Shown here piece by piece: positions 38,801-47,404 of a DNA stretch of 64,000 bases (positions are counted from its first letter, which is position 1; every line of letters begins with the position of its first letter). The notes under the pieces were generated by a model, which worked only from the letters and a program-made list of their open reading frames with translations, was not told where the DNA came from and searched no databases. The stretch is from Branchiostoma floridae. Its lineage: Eukaryota > Chordata > Leptocardii > Amphioxiformes > Branchiostomatidae. Location of the stretch: assembly GCF_000003815.2 (NCBI RefSeq), contig NC_049986.1, forward strand, positions 25,039,128-25,103,127, written 5' to 3'. Position numbers and translations under genes: made by a program.

Positions 38801-41800
38801 GACATGTTGTCTGGGGCCATCGGCTGTAGAGGCTTCTCCTGGGTACGTATTAACCCTCACACTACTGGGGACGATTAACCCTCACACTATTAAGGTAGTA
38901 TCTCAGGGTGGCTGAGCAAAATTTCAAAATGATATTTTCCAAAAAATAACTTTCAATGTTATTTCCTATGTAGTTCTATTTTCATAATCTAACATATTTT
39001 CCCATCAAATGTTCCTTTTTGTCTGTCAAAATTCAAGGTCAAAGTAGCTGTCTCAAATTATGCAAAAATTTCAAACTCATCATAACTTTTCAAACTTGAT
39101 ATCATTGGATAGGTCTTAGTAAAACAAATAGAATGGTTTTTATTTCAACAAAATCGGACACACCGTTAGAGAGTTATGGCCATTCAAAGGCCTGAAAATT
39201 ATGCATAATTTCTCTTGATCAGCTAATTAGATATGCAAGATTACAATATCTCTGTACTCATACAAGATACAAGAAAAAAACTTGGTGTACAGGGTTTTAA
39301 TAATATGTTGATTTGAAATATTGTCCTGAAATTTATACATCTAGTTCAGAAATGATGAATAATCCTGAATAATTGAGTTCCAGGGGTAATAAAATCAGAG
39401 TCCACTAATTAAATATGCAAAATCACCATATTTTCCCAATCCTTGAAGATACAAGAAAAAAAATTAGTATACAGGGGTTTTGGCACATGCTGAATTCAAA
39501 TTTGACCTCAAAAACATCACTTTGGTCTTTTAACGACCTGTAAAAGTGGATTACGTCACTACTACCACAACGACTTGATTTTTACGGCCTAATTTTTGAA
39601 AAGCTGTTCATCCAAAATGGGTAAAATAAGTTTTATTATGAAATTTACCCTGTAAGGAAAAACTTCGTGCGCTCCCGACGCAAAACGATGCTATTTAGTG
39701 CTCCCAAATGCTGTTAGCATAAGGGGTAATTAAAATTTCAGGAAAAAAATTAATAAAAAATCAGCATGACAAGATATGATAAAATCCACGCGCAGATCTA
39801 TTCAAATCACTATTATGCACATTTCTGAAAAGTTTCAATAATAACAGACAAAATACAAGCCAAAATTTAAACTTTTTAGGCTTTTTTTTCTAAAAATGGG
39901 CGTGGCCTAAAAGTAGTTGATGACGTCATTGTGACATCATACCAATTTGCATAAATTATCCTTATGCATTAGGGTACTACCTTAGAAAAAATCAAGGTCC
40001 ATACATTATCTAAGATGGTAATTTTAGAAGACCAAAAACACCCCCCAAAACTCCTCAGCCACCCTGAAATCCTACCTTAACCCTAACAATACTGGGGACG
40101 TATTAACTCTCATGCTACAGAGTTCAGCACTTCTTTGTCTGTTTGAACTGAACTCTAGGTTTTAACACAAGTCAATAAGAAACGTGAGAGGAAATTGCAG
40201 GTCAAGACTGCCTTTGCAGAACATGGCTGGGGACGGGTTAGAGGTTAGAGGTTATGTGAAGGTTAACTGTGCCCCCCTCCCCCCAGGCTGCCAGCCCTGC
40301 CTGTACAGAACTGGAGACAGTGGTGCTGGACTGGCTGGGGAAGGGTTAGAGGTTATGTGAAGGTTAACTGTGCCCCCCTCCCCCCAGGCTGCCAGCCCTG
40401 CCTGTACAGAGCTGGAGACAGTGGTGCTAGACTGGCTGGGGAAGGGTTAGAGGTTAGAGGTTATGTGAAGGTTAACTGTGCCCCCCTCCCCCCAGGCTGC
40501 CAGCCCTGCCTGTACAGAACTGGAGACAGTGGTGCTAGACTGGCTGGAGAAGGGTTAGAGGTTAGAGGTTATGTGAAGGTTAACTGTGCCCCCCTCCCCC
40601 CAGGCTGCCAGCCCTGCCTGTACAGAACTGGAGACAGTGGTGCTAGACTGGCTGGGGAAGGGTTATAGGTTAGAGGTTATGTGAAGGTTAACTGTGCCCC
40701 CCTCCCCCCAGGCTGCCAGCCCTGCCTGTACAGAACTGGAGACAGTGGTGCTAGACTGGCTGGGGAAGATGCTGCAGCTGCCGGAGTGTTTCCTGGCTGG
40801 AACATCGGGGGAGGGGGGCGGTGTTATACAGGTCAGTCTCAAGGTCAGGTGTCAAGGGGTTTCTCAAGATTTAATGTGATAACTGTTAGGTGTTTAAGAG
40901 TAAAATATTGACCATTGCACTTATGGAGTTATGTGTTTACTGCAAACAAATTGTTTTAGGAAGATGACTAGCCAATCAGCACAAAGCACAGAATTTGAAT
41001 CAACCAATCATCTTCCTGTCAAATAGCCAATCAGCACCAAGGACAGCATTCAAATTAGCCAATATCATTCTGGTCAGATAGCCAATCAGCACCAATGACA
41101 GCATTCAAATTAGCCAATCACCTAAGTCTTCTTATACATGCCTTGTTATACATGCCAGAAACCCAATCTTGTAGCTAATCGCTGTTCTTGTCAATATTGT
41201 TACTGTTTCCCAGGGCACAGCTAGTGAGGTGAAGTTGGTAGAGCTCCTTGCCGCCCGCTCCAAGGCTATGCAGAAATTAAAACTGTTGTTGTTATTGTTG
41301 TTATCATTGTATAATAAATAAATAAATAAATCATTGTTATTATTGTTATTATTGTTTTTATTTTCATTTTTGTTATTATTGCTATTTTTGTTCTTCCCAG
41401 GGCACAGCTAGTGAAGCAACACTAGTAGCCCTCCTTGCCACCCGCTCCAAGACTGTGCAGAAGTTAAAACTGTTGTTATCGTTATTGTTCTTGTTATTGC
41501 TATTGTTGTTTTCCCCAGGGCACAGCTAGTGAAGCAACACTAGTAGCCCTGCTTGCCGCCCGCTCCAAGGCTGTGCAGAAGTTTAAAACAGACCGTCCGG
41601 AGATGTCCGACCATGACATCATGGGCAAACTGGTCATCTACACGTCTGATCAGGTGATGGTGTTTTACTGTACATTCTGAAATGTTTGCAATGGTTTGGT
41701 CTTTGCAGTTTTCTTAGCGACCTGTTCACTATAAGTTTATGCCATCATACATACACATTTCCGATGTAGCATCTACTGCAGTTCCAGCAAAACTGGATGA

Positions 41801-44800
41801 ATCAACAGTAATGTTCATGTTTGTTGGTCAAGACACGTTGTCCTCAGTTTTGCCATTTCTGTCCTTTTAAGTTAACCTCCTTGGTCCTTGGCACGAACAC
41901 TAAAATACTCAATGATAAGCTGTTATGACATTACTTAAAGATTTGGGGAAAACAGAAGTCCCTGCATTTTATGTATGCTTGTCACAACTGAAAATTGAGA
42001 ATATTTACAACTTTTTTATTATCAGTAACGTAAGGAGTTGCCATGTTGTGATTCACATATTGATCAGTAAAATGATGCAATCAGTAACTTTTCCTAACAT
42101 TGGATTCTTCTCCTGAATGATTCATGAAAGAATAAAGAATAAAGATTCAGCCATTTTCACCCTATAGGGAATTGTCCAATTGTTTAATCATTGCGTACCC
42201 CCCTCCCAGGCCCATTCCTCAGTGGAGCGGGCGGCCATGTTGGGTGCTGTCAGGTGCAGGAAGCTGCAGACTGACGAGGACCTCGCGCTGAGGGGAGCGG
42301 TACTGCAGGCTGCTATACAGGAGGACAGAGCTCAGGGACTTCTGCCTTTCTGTGTAAGCTGAACAGTTAATTTTCCCTGGGCTGTGTTAACACAGTTTCA
42401 GGGAGTTCATATACATAATTCAAGTCAGATACAGCTTGTTTTCATCTTCAATGAATTTTTACTTCAAACGCCTACAAGCCAAACAAGTGAATACATGTGA
42501 GGAAGTTTCACCGACGAATCTGCTATTGATGAAAGGTAGGTATGGTAGGTGTGTAATGATATCTAATGATTGCATGATTGATCATGCAGAATGAATTTGT
42601 GGCCGCACACTTCTGACCCAGTCCTTACCTGCCGTTGCTAGGTGGTTGCTACGCTGGGGACCACACCCTCCTGTGCCTTCGACAACTTACAGGAGCTCGG
42701 ACCCGTCTGTGAGTGATGTTTCTTTTTTGTTTTACTTCTGGTCATGATGAGGAAGGTCGTTTCTAATTGTTAGTTTGTTCCATTTCAGAGTTTGATTTCT
42801 CTGTTTCCTTCCTCTGTTTGTTGTTATTAGTACGAGGGGCGTTCAATTAGTAATGGTCCTGACCCATTTTCAATAACAGGAGATTAATGAAACTTGGCAC
42901 AGTTATTAGTCTTTCTCTTCATAGGAACCACCCAGAGTTATGAATTTCTCCCATCGTTTGATGCAGCTCTGGACACCGTTTTTGTTGGACACCCCAGGTT
43001 GGTCCTCCAACAGATGCCTCATCAATGGCAGAAGAGGAACGACCAGGTCTGGGAGCTGTTTCCATAGACTTCCGGCCATGTTTGAATTCAGGATGCCAGC
43101 GTTTTACAAGGTCATATGATGGGGCATCATCACCATAAGTTTCTTCCATTTCAGCAAAAGTCTCCTTTGGTGTGCGTCCTTTCAAATACAAAAACCGGAT
43201 CACTGCGCGACACTCAACTGGCTCTTTTTCACACCTGGTCAATTTCACACCTGACTCAGTTCAAACACCAGTAAATCAAAAACCACGATTAGTTCAGAGC
43301 TGTTTTTTGCAACATGATCTATAAAGATATGAATCATTACACATACAAAATTTCATTTAGATCAGACAGCTGAAAGTGAGTTAGGGACATTAGTTATTGA
43401 ACGCCCCTCGTAGCTTACATGTAGTAGTGAATGGAGTCATGATAGAGCATGGAGTTGATTTGTTACTTCAAAATATAAGAACTTCTTGAATTTAAGTGCA
43501 GACTTTCCATAGGTAGGTTCTCTGGAGTTCTTCTTGAAAGTGGAAAGAAAATTGCCATCTTCCTTTGATCCTTGCCCATGTGACCCCAGGTCGTGAGGAG
43601 GTCATGTGGCTGCATGTAGACACGGCGTACGCTGGCAGTGCCTCCGTGTTGTTAGCCTTTAACCCTTGCCCCCTTGACCCCAGGTCGTGAGGAGGTCATG
43701 TGGCTGCAGCATATGCTGGCAGTGCCTCCTTGTTGTTAACCTTTAACCCTTGCCCCTGTGTCCCCAGGTCGTGAGGAGGTCATGTGGCTGCATGTGGACG
43801 CGGCATACGCTGGCAGTGCCTTCCTATTGGTAACTTTTGACCCTTGCCCTGTGACCCCAGGTCGTGAGGAGGTCGTGTGGCTGCATGTAGACGCGGCGTA
43901 CGTTGACAGTACCTCCGTGTTGTTAACCTTTAACCCTTGCCCCCTTGACCCCAGGTCGTGAGGAGGTCATGTGGCTGCAGCATATGCTGGCAGTGCCTCC
44001 TTGTTGTTAACCTTTAACCCTTGCCCCCTGTGACCCCAGGTCGTGAGGAGTTCATGTGGTTGCATGTGGACGCGGCGTACGCCGGCAGTGCCTTCATCTG
44101 TCCCGAGTACAGACCACTGCTGGATGGGGTGGAGGTGGGTTCTCCTTTTTAGGGAACGGTCACACAAATGTGAATGTACAAGTCTGTATTAGTTGGGTAT
44201 TGACATTCTTTTGGTTTAGGTAATGTTTGTAGGGGAGCAGTTGTATTTTAATTTGACTGTGCAGCTAGGTTATTGAACTGAAAAATAATAATTTTTTGGC
44301 TGCCAACTTTACCTGAACAAAAAAAGGGAACTCGTGGACTAACTCGTGGACTAATATATGCACTACTGTGACAGCTCCCTTTGGACACACGACTATCTTG
44401 ACCAAGTTTTTTCCAGTAAAGCAGAAATTCAAACTATTGGAAACCTTTTTCCCAGTTTGCAGATTCCTTCAACTTTAACCCCCACAAGTGGATGAGGGTG
44501 AACTTTGACTGCTCAGCCATGTGGTGAGTCATGAATCCTAACCCCTGACCTTTCAACTTTAACCACCAAGTAAACTCTGACTGCTCAGCCATGTGGTAAG
44601 TCATGACATTAAACCCTGACTCCCAACCTTTCACTTCTAGCCCTACATAATTTTCTTAACTATTTAGTATGAATAAAGGCAAATTCAATGGCGTTCCTCA
44701 GTAAAACCTCTGTGCTTCTGTCTTGTGTTTTTTGAAACATAGCTACAGTAAAAAAAATCACTAAGGATCTGACCTGTGCTGACATGTTCTGTTTTGTTTT

Positions 44801-47404
44801 GTGGAAGGATTCGGAACCGATCAGACATCGTGGACGCGTTCAACTTGGATCCGCTCTACCTCAAACATGACAACCAAGGTCAGGTCAGGCGGGGTGTCGG
44901 GCTCATGTTGTCTGGCTTCTGATTGGTCATTTGAACAGTGATAAGCTAGCTCACGGTTTTTTGCCGGCTTCTCTCGCCTCTAAGCACCGGCTTAGAGGCG
45001 AGAGAAGCCGTTCGTTCAACGGTTTGGTTTGCATGGATGCATGCATGGATCGGTCAATTTAACCAAACTCTTCTTATAGCCCTTCTATATGCACGATTAC
45101 GCAATGGAGCTAGCGTGGCCGAGCGGTCTACACGATGGGTGGATATAGCAATTTACTTTTGCAGCCGTGGATCGTCGGTTCGAACCCCACTTGTAACAAT
45201 TTTTTTCTTTGTTAGACAAATCTCATGTAATGTTTTTTTAATAGAAGACAGAACAATTCAGTAATTCGATGTTTAAAAACTCTTTTTTCATGTGATTTTG
45301 TTTAACATCCAGGCTTTTTCAAAAATACACACCGGCCAGCTTTTTTCAGAAGCTTTCTTGTTTATACAGCAGCGGTAGCACTGATTATACTTTCCCTGTT
45401 GTGTATATTATAAAACCTGTGTATATTATACTTTCCCTGTTGTGTATATATATATATATACTTTCCCCGTTGTGTATATTATATAACCTGTGTAACTAAC
45501 CTGGGCTCTCCTCTCTCCGTGGTGCTGAAGGTTTGGTGACTGACTACAGGGTGAGCAGCTTTCACATCTCCTAAATAATCCTGTCCTTAAGCCTGTAGGT
45601 CTGTAGTCTGCGGGCTTCTCTATTTGCTGTGTACTTACATCATACATGTAGGTATCCTCGGCCTCTTGAGCAGGTTTTCACATCTCCTAGATAGTACTGT
45701 CATTAAGCCTGTAGGTCTGTAATCTGTGGACTTCTCTATCTGCTGTGTACCTACCTGTAGGTATCCTCTTGAGCATGCTTTCAGATCTCCTAAATAATCA
45801 TGTCCTTAACTTTAAGCCTGTAGGTCTGTAGTCTGTGGTCTTCTCTATTTGCTGTGTACTTACATTGTGCATGTAGTCATGTAGGTATCCTCTTGAGCAG
45901 TCTTTCACATCTCCTAGATAATCCTGTCATTAAGACTGTAGGTCTGTAGTCTGCGGGCTTCTCTATTTGCTGTGTACTTACATCATACATGTAGGTATCC
46001 TCGGCCTCTTGAGCAGGTTTTAAGATCTCATAAATAATCCTGTCCTTAACTTAAAGCCTGTGTGTCTGTGGTCTTCTCTGCCTATATGCTGTATAACCTG
46101 TAGATATCCTCTTGAGTAGGCTTTCAGATCCCCTCCCCTTCCTTACTCCTGTCTGTTATTGACCTGCAGTTTTCCCTGCCTGTTTGCTGGGCATTTGTTC
46201 CTTCTCTTTAGCAAATAGCTGTGACCTAAATGTGTTTGGTGGTACTTTATGTTGACAGTTTGCATGGAAAGTGCCCGTTTCACACATTTTAGTTAATATT
46301 TTTACCTTTCTGCAGTACTATTAAAAATCACTAGGGGACATTGATTGAACCTTGACTGCACTGACAAATACCACTATATAGGGGCATAACTGACCTTTAA
46401 CCCTGCAGCACTGGCAGATCCCGCTAGGGCGGCGCTTCCGCTCGCTGAAGCTGTGGTTTGTGTTGCGCATGTTTGGGGTCAAAGGTCTTCAGGACCACAT
46501 CAGGAAGGTGGGACATAATACAATGTCTTTAAGGTGCTTTTTTAAGAAGTAAGAGAAACGAGAAACTTGTGATCGACTGCTCTGTACATTCCGAGACACA
46601 TGAAGTAACAATAAAGAACCTGAACTTGGCTCAGCTGACAGCACACACTTGTCTTTTCCACCAAAATGTTAACATTCCTTGTTGTGGTTCTCCTTGCAGC
46701 AAGTCGGGCTGGCTAAGGAGTTTGAGGCCCTTGTAAGAAGCGACGAGAGGTTCGAGGTTACAGCTAAGGTGGTGCTGGGCCTTGTCTGCTTCAGACTCAA
46801 GGTGAGTGACGGGTATAAGTTTGTTTAGCATGTTTAGAGTTCTCTTTGTTGTGCATCATCATGCATGAATCTCAGGCTACGTTTGATGTGTTCTTAATTA
46901 CTAAGATTACCGAGCCATAAAGCCTTCTATCTGTCAAACCTGCCACACTTATAGCTTTGCCAGAAAGAACAAATCATTGCCCAAATCTGAACCTTCACCC
47001 ACTTACAATTGTTTTTGAAATCATGTTTTTAGTATCTTAGAAATTGCATAAAGCTGTCACTTTGGCTCTTAGTGCCTTAAAACAGTTAACCGTACTATTA
47101 AGATATATGTGGATGAGCTTCTTCGAGTATTTGCAAGATGAGTCGTACATTTGGTACATTTTGCCTGTAGGGCTCCAATGACCTTAACGAGCTGCTACTT
47201 AAGAAGATAAACGATGGGAAGAAGATCCACCTGGTCCCGTCCCAGGTGAGAGGAGCGTACTTCCTGAGATTTGCCGTCTGCGCCGCCACGACCGCGTCTC
47301 AGGACGTCTCCTACGCCTGGGAGATTATCTGTCAGCTGGCTGGCGACGTCTTACAGGGGGAAAACAGCGAAAGCAACAAAGATGGTGAAAAACAGGCGGC
47401 GTAA
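35610..47404 (+). CDS. DDC: Aromatic L-amino-acid decarboxylase (DOPA decarboxylase-like)
   Basis: PLP-dependent group II decarboxylase making dopamine, serotonin or tyramine-type amines in the cytosol. Coding exons: 35610-35899, 36188-36281, 38012-38125, 40712-40831, 41519-41653, 42210-42353, 42642-42708, 44040-44134, 44456-44523, 44808-44878, 45531-45550, 46409-46507, 46700-46801, 47171-47404. All phases match. Diagnostic residues: TSDQAHSS (His192-equivalent, typical of decarboxylases rather than aldehyde synthases), [14 protein letters not shown] with the PLP-pyridine Asp, and NPHKW with the Schiff-base Lys. The mobile loop YLKH and [18 protein letters not shown] are also present. DDC is favoured over HDC by FNFNPHKW and DCSAMW. 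Odd: a roughly 50-residue Pro/Thr N-terminal extension, and tandem duplications at several splice junctions. A poly(A) signal AATAAA occurs near 47883. Confidence 0.95.
36188..36281 (+). CDS. DDC: Decarboxylase exon 2
   Basis: Acceptor CAACACAG, phase 2 to 0. Encodes [17 protein letters not shown] then [14 protein letters not shown]. The donor GTCAGT is weaker than usual. Confidence 0.92.
36282..38011 (+). other. Intron 2 with MITE
   Basis: Contains the element 37101-37963 and, at 36800-36990, a GC-rich repeat of TTTGCGGTGGTTTTAA-type motifs common to many animal genomes. No exon recognised. Confidence 0.6.
37101..37963. mobile_element. MITE of about 860 bp with 27-bp terminal inverted repeats
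   Basis: GTAACATCCATTGGCATAAT then ACCGGTC at the left faces GACCGGTATTATGCCAAT then GCATGTTAC at the right, 26 of 27 matching. Its core matches the MITE at 24326-24838 in reverse complement. No transposase. Confidence 0.87.
38012..38125 (+). CDS. DDC: Decarboxylase exon 3
   Basis: Phase 0-0. Encodes [20 protein letters not shown] then [17 protein letters not shown], the substrate-pocket region of the family. The donor GTATGTATT is the seed of the following array. Confidence 0.95.
38121..38893. repeat. DDC: 26-bp minisatellite starting at the exon 3 donor, about 27 copies
   Basis: The unit is CTACTGGGGACGTATTAACC then CTCACA. Several units read CTGGGTACGTATT, closely matching the exon end plus donor (CCTGG|GTATGTATT). 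At 38796-38845 the array includes a copy of the last 45 bases of exon 3 ([15 protein letters not shown] with Arg for Ile) plus a GTACGT donor. Confidence 0.93.
38894..40076. mobile_element. TTAA-flanked terminal-inverted-repeat element (1.18 kb)
   Basis: GGTAGTATCTCAGGGTGG at the left faces CCACCCTGAAATCCTACC at the right (16 of 18 matching). TTAA occurs immediately outside on both sides (38890-38893 and 40077-40080). It has been inserted into the 26-bp minisatellite, whose remnants continue after it. TTAA target sites suggest mobilisation by a piggyBac-like transposase. The AT-rich interior has no ORF. Confidence 0.87.
40180..40770. repeat. DDC: 101/108-bp array carrying the exon 4 acceptor and exon start, 5 copies
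   Basis: The unit is GGGTTAGAGGTTATGTGAAG then GTTAACTGTGCCCCCCTCCC then CCCAG plus the first 57 bases of exon 4. Exon-like starts fall at 40287, 40388, 40496, 40604 and the true one at 40712. All five have an intact polypyrimidine-AG acceptor. Only the last continues into the full exon. Confidence 0.95.
40712..40831 (+). CDS. DDC: Decarboxylase exon 4
   Basis: Phase 0-0. Encodes [30 protein letters not shown], then [10 protein letters not shown]. The glycine-rich end (GEGGGVIQ) is a family signature. Confidence 0.95.
40832..41518. repeat. DDC: Intron 4 with partial duplicate exon 5 starts
   Basis: CCAATCAGCACCAA-type direct repeats lie at 40970-41120. Exon 5-like starts follow CCCAG acceptors at 41215 (diverged: [19 protein letters not shown]) and 41400 ([19 protein letters not shown]). 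Each is followed by TTAAAACTGTTGTT and a GTT/ATT-rich microsatellite, instead of the TTTAAAACAGACCG of the true exon. Confidence 0.88.
41519..41653 (+). CDS. DDC: Decarboxylase exon 5
   Basis: Phase 0-0. Encodes [20 protein letters not shown] then [15 protein letters not shown]. It carries the conserved TSDQ that precedes the catalytic His. Confidence 0.95.
41654..42209 (+). other. Intron 5
   Basis: AT-rich, no recognisable feature apart from AAGAATAAAGAATAAAG near 42128. Confidence 0.5.
42210..42353 (+). CDS. DDC: Decarboxylase exon 6
   Basis: Phase 0-0. Starts [19 protein letters not shown] (His of the DQAHSS motif) and ends [12 protein letters not shown]. Confidence 0.95.
42642..42708 (+). 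CDS. DDC: Decarboxylase exon 7
   Basis: Phase 0 to 1. Encodes [20 protein letters not shown] then PV. The LGTT threonine sits near the PLP phosphate. Confidence 0.95.
42831..43412 (-). mobile_element. Internally deleted mariner element
   Basis: Terminal inverted repeats TACGAGGGGCGTTCAATTAG and TTATTGAACGCCCCTCGTA with TA target sites. The minus strand retains the N-terminal DNA-binding region: [37 protein letters not shown] and [12 protein letters not shown]. It then jumps, in another frame, to the transposase C-terminus [12 protein letters not shown] then GGSYEEKD. The catalytic DDD core is missing, so it is inactive. Confidence 0.95.
43413..44039. repeat. DDC: Array carrying the exon 8 acceptor and exon start, five decoys
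   Basis: Exon-like starts GTCGTGAGGAGGTCATGTGG follow intact CCCCAG acceptors at 43590, 43684, 43768, 43861 and 43955. The true exon starts at 44040, so spacing is 84-94 bp. Decoys encode up to [17 protein letters not shown] and then run into CCTTTAACCCTTGCCCC intron sequence without a donor. Two of them lack about nine bases. Confidence 0.95.
44040..44134 (+). CDS. DDC: Decarboxylase exon 8 (PLP-binding Asp)
   Basis: Phase 1 to 0. Encodes [20 protein letters not shown] then [11 protein letters not shown], with the Asp that contacts the PLP ring nitrogen. Confidence 0.95.
44456..44523 (+). CDS. DDC: Decarboxylase exon 9 (catalytic lysine)
   Basis: Phase 0 to 2. Encodes [20 protein letters not shown] then AMW. 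NPHK carries the PLP Schiff-base lysine. The exon end and donor are partly duplicated at 44544-44600 (GACTGCTCAGCCATGTG followed by GTAAGT). Confidence 0.95.
44808..44878 (+). CDS. DDC: Decarboxylase exon 10
   Basis: Phase 2 to 1. Encodes [20 protein letters not shown] then DNQ, including the mobile active-site loop start YLKH. Confidence 0.94.
44965..45010. other. Perfect 21-bp hairpin
   Basis: CGGCTTCTCTCGCCTCTAAG then C, a four-base loop, then the exact reverse complement. Followed closely by a tRNA-like sequence. Confidence 0.93.
45110..45197 (+). repeat. tRNA-like sequence (SINE head or tRNA pseudogene)
   Basis: Box A-like GTGGCCGAGCGGTCTA and box B-like GTCGGTTCGAACCCCAC, 62 bases apart as in tRNA-Leu/Ser. 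The T stem has one mismatch and the acceptor stem does not pair (GCTAGCG versus TTGTAAC), so a functional tRNA is unlikely. A T-run follows at 45198. Confidence 0.55.
45531..45550 (+). CDS. DDC: Decarboxylase exon 11, a 20-nt microexon
   Basis: Acceptor GGTGCTGAAG, donor GTGAGC. It completes Gly and encodes LVTDYR, linking DNQ of exon 10 to HWQIPLG of exon 12 exactly as in the protein family. Confidence 0.92.
45551..46140. repeat. DDC: 105-122-bp array starting at the microexon donor, about 6 copies
   Basis: The unit includes GAGCAGCTTTCACATCTCCT then AAATAATCCTGTCCTTAAGC then CTGTAGGTCTGTAGTCTG. Copies begin near 45553, 45668, 45772, 45894, 46011 and 46113. Only the first has the GT donor (GTGAGCAG); later ones read CTTGAGCAG. 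Confidence 0.87.
46409..46507 (+). CDS. DDC: Decarboxylase exon 12
   Basis: Phase 0-0. Encodes [20 protein letters not shown] then [13 protein letters not shown]. Confidence 0.95.
46700..46801 (+). CDS. DDC: Decarboxylase exon 13
   Basis: Phase 0-0. Encodes [20 protein letters not shown] then [14 protein letters not shown], with donor GTGAGT. Confidence 0.94.
47171..47404 (+). CDS. DDC: Decarboxylase exon 14 and stop
   Basis: Encodes [40 protein letters not shown], then the C-terminal helix and an acidic tail ending GEKQAA, with TAA at 47402-47404. An internal CAGGTGAGA resembles a donor, but reading through it is what the family shows. Confidence 0.93.
   Translation, partial: GSNDLNELLLKKINDGKKIHLVPSQVRGAYFLRFAVCAATTASQDVSYAWEIICQLAGDVLQGENSESNKDGEKQAA

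Noticed and set aside
40357-40911. Frames with [23 protein letters not shown] repeats
   Set aside because: The 108-bp exon 4 array read in the wrong frame; the correct frame of the true copy gives the decarboxylase sequence.
45110-45197. Functional tRNA-Leu/Ser gene
   Set aside because: Boxes A and B are good but the acceptor stem does not pair and no proper anticodon arm forms; kept only as tRNA-like.
47230-47290. Extra intron in decarboxylase exon 14 starting at CAGGTGAGAGG
   Set aside because: Reading through preserves the conserved family sequence ([17 protein letters not shown]), so the donor-like string is coding.
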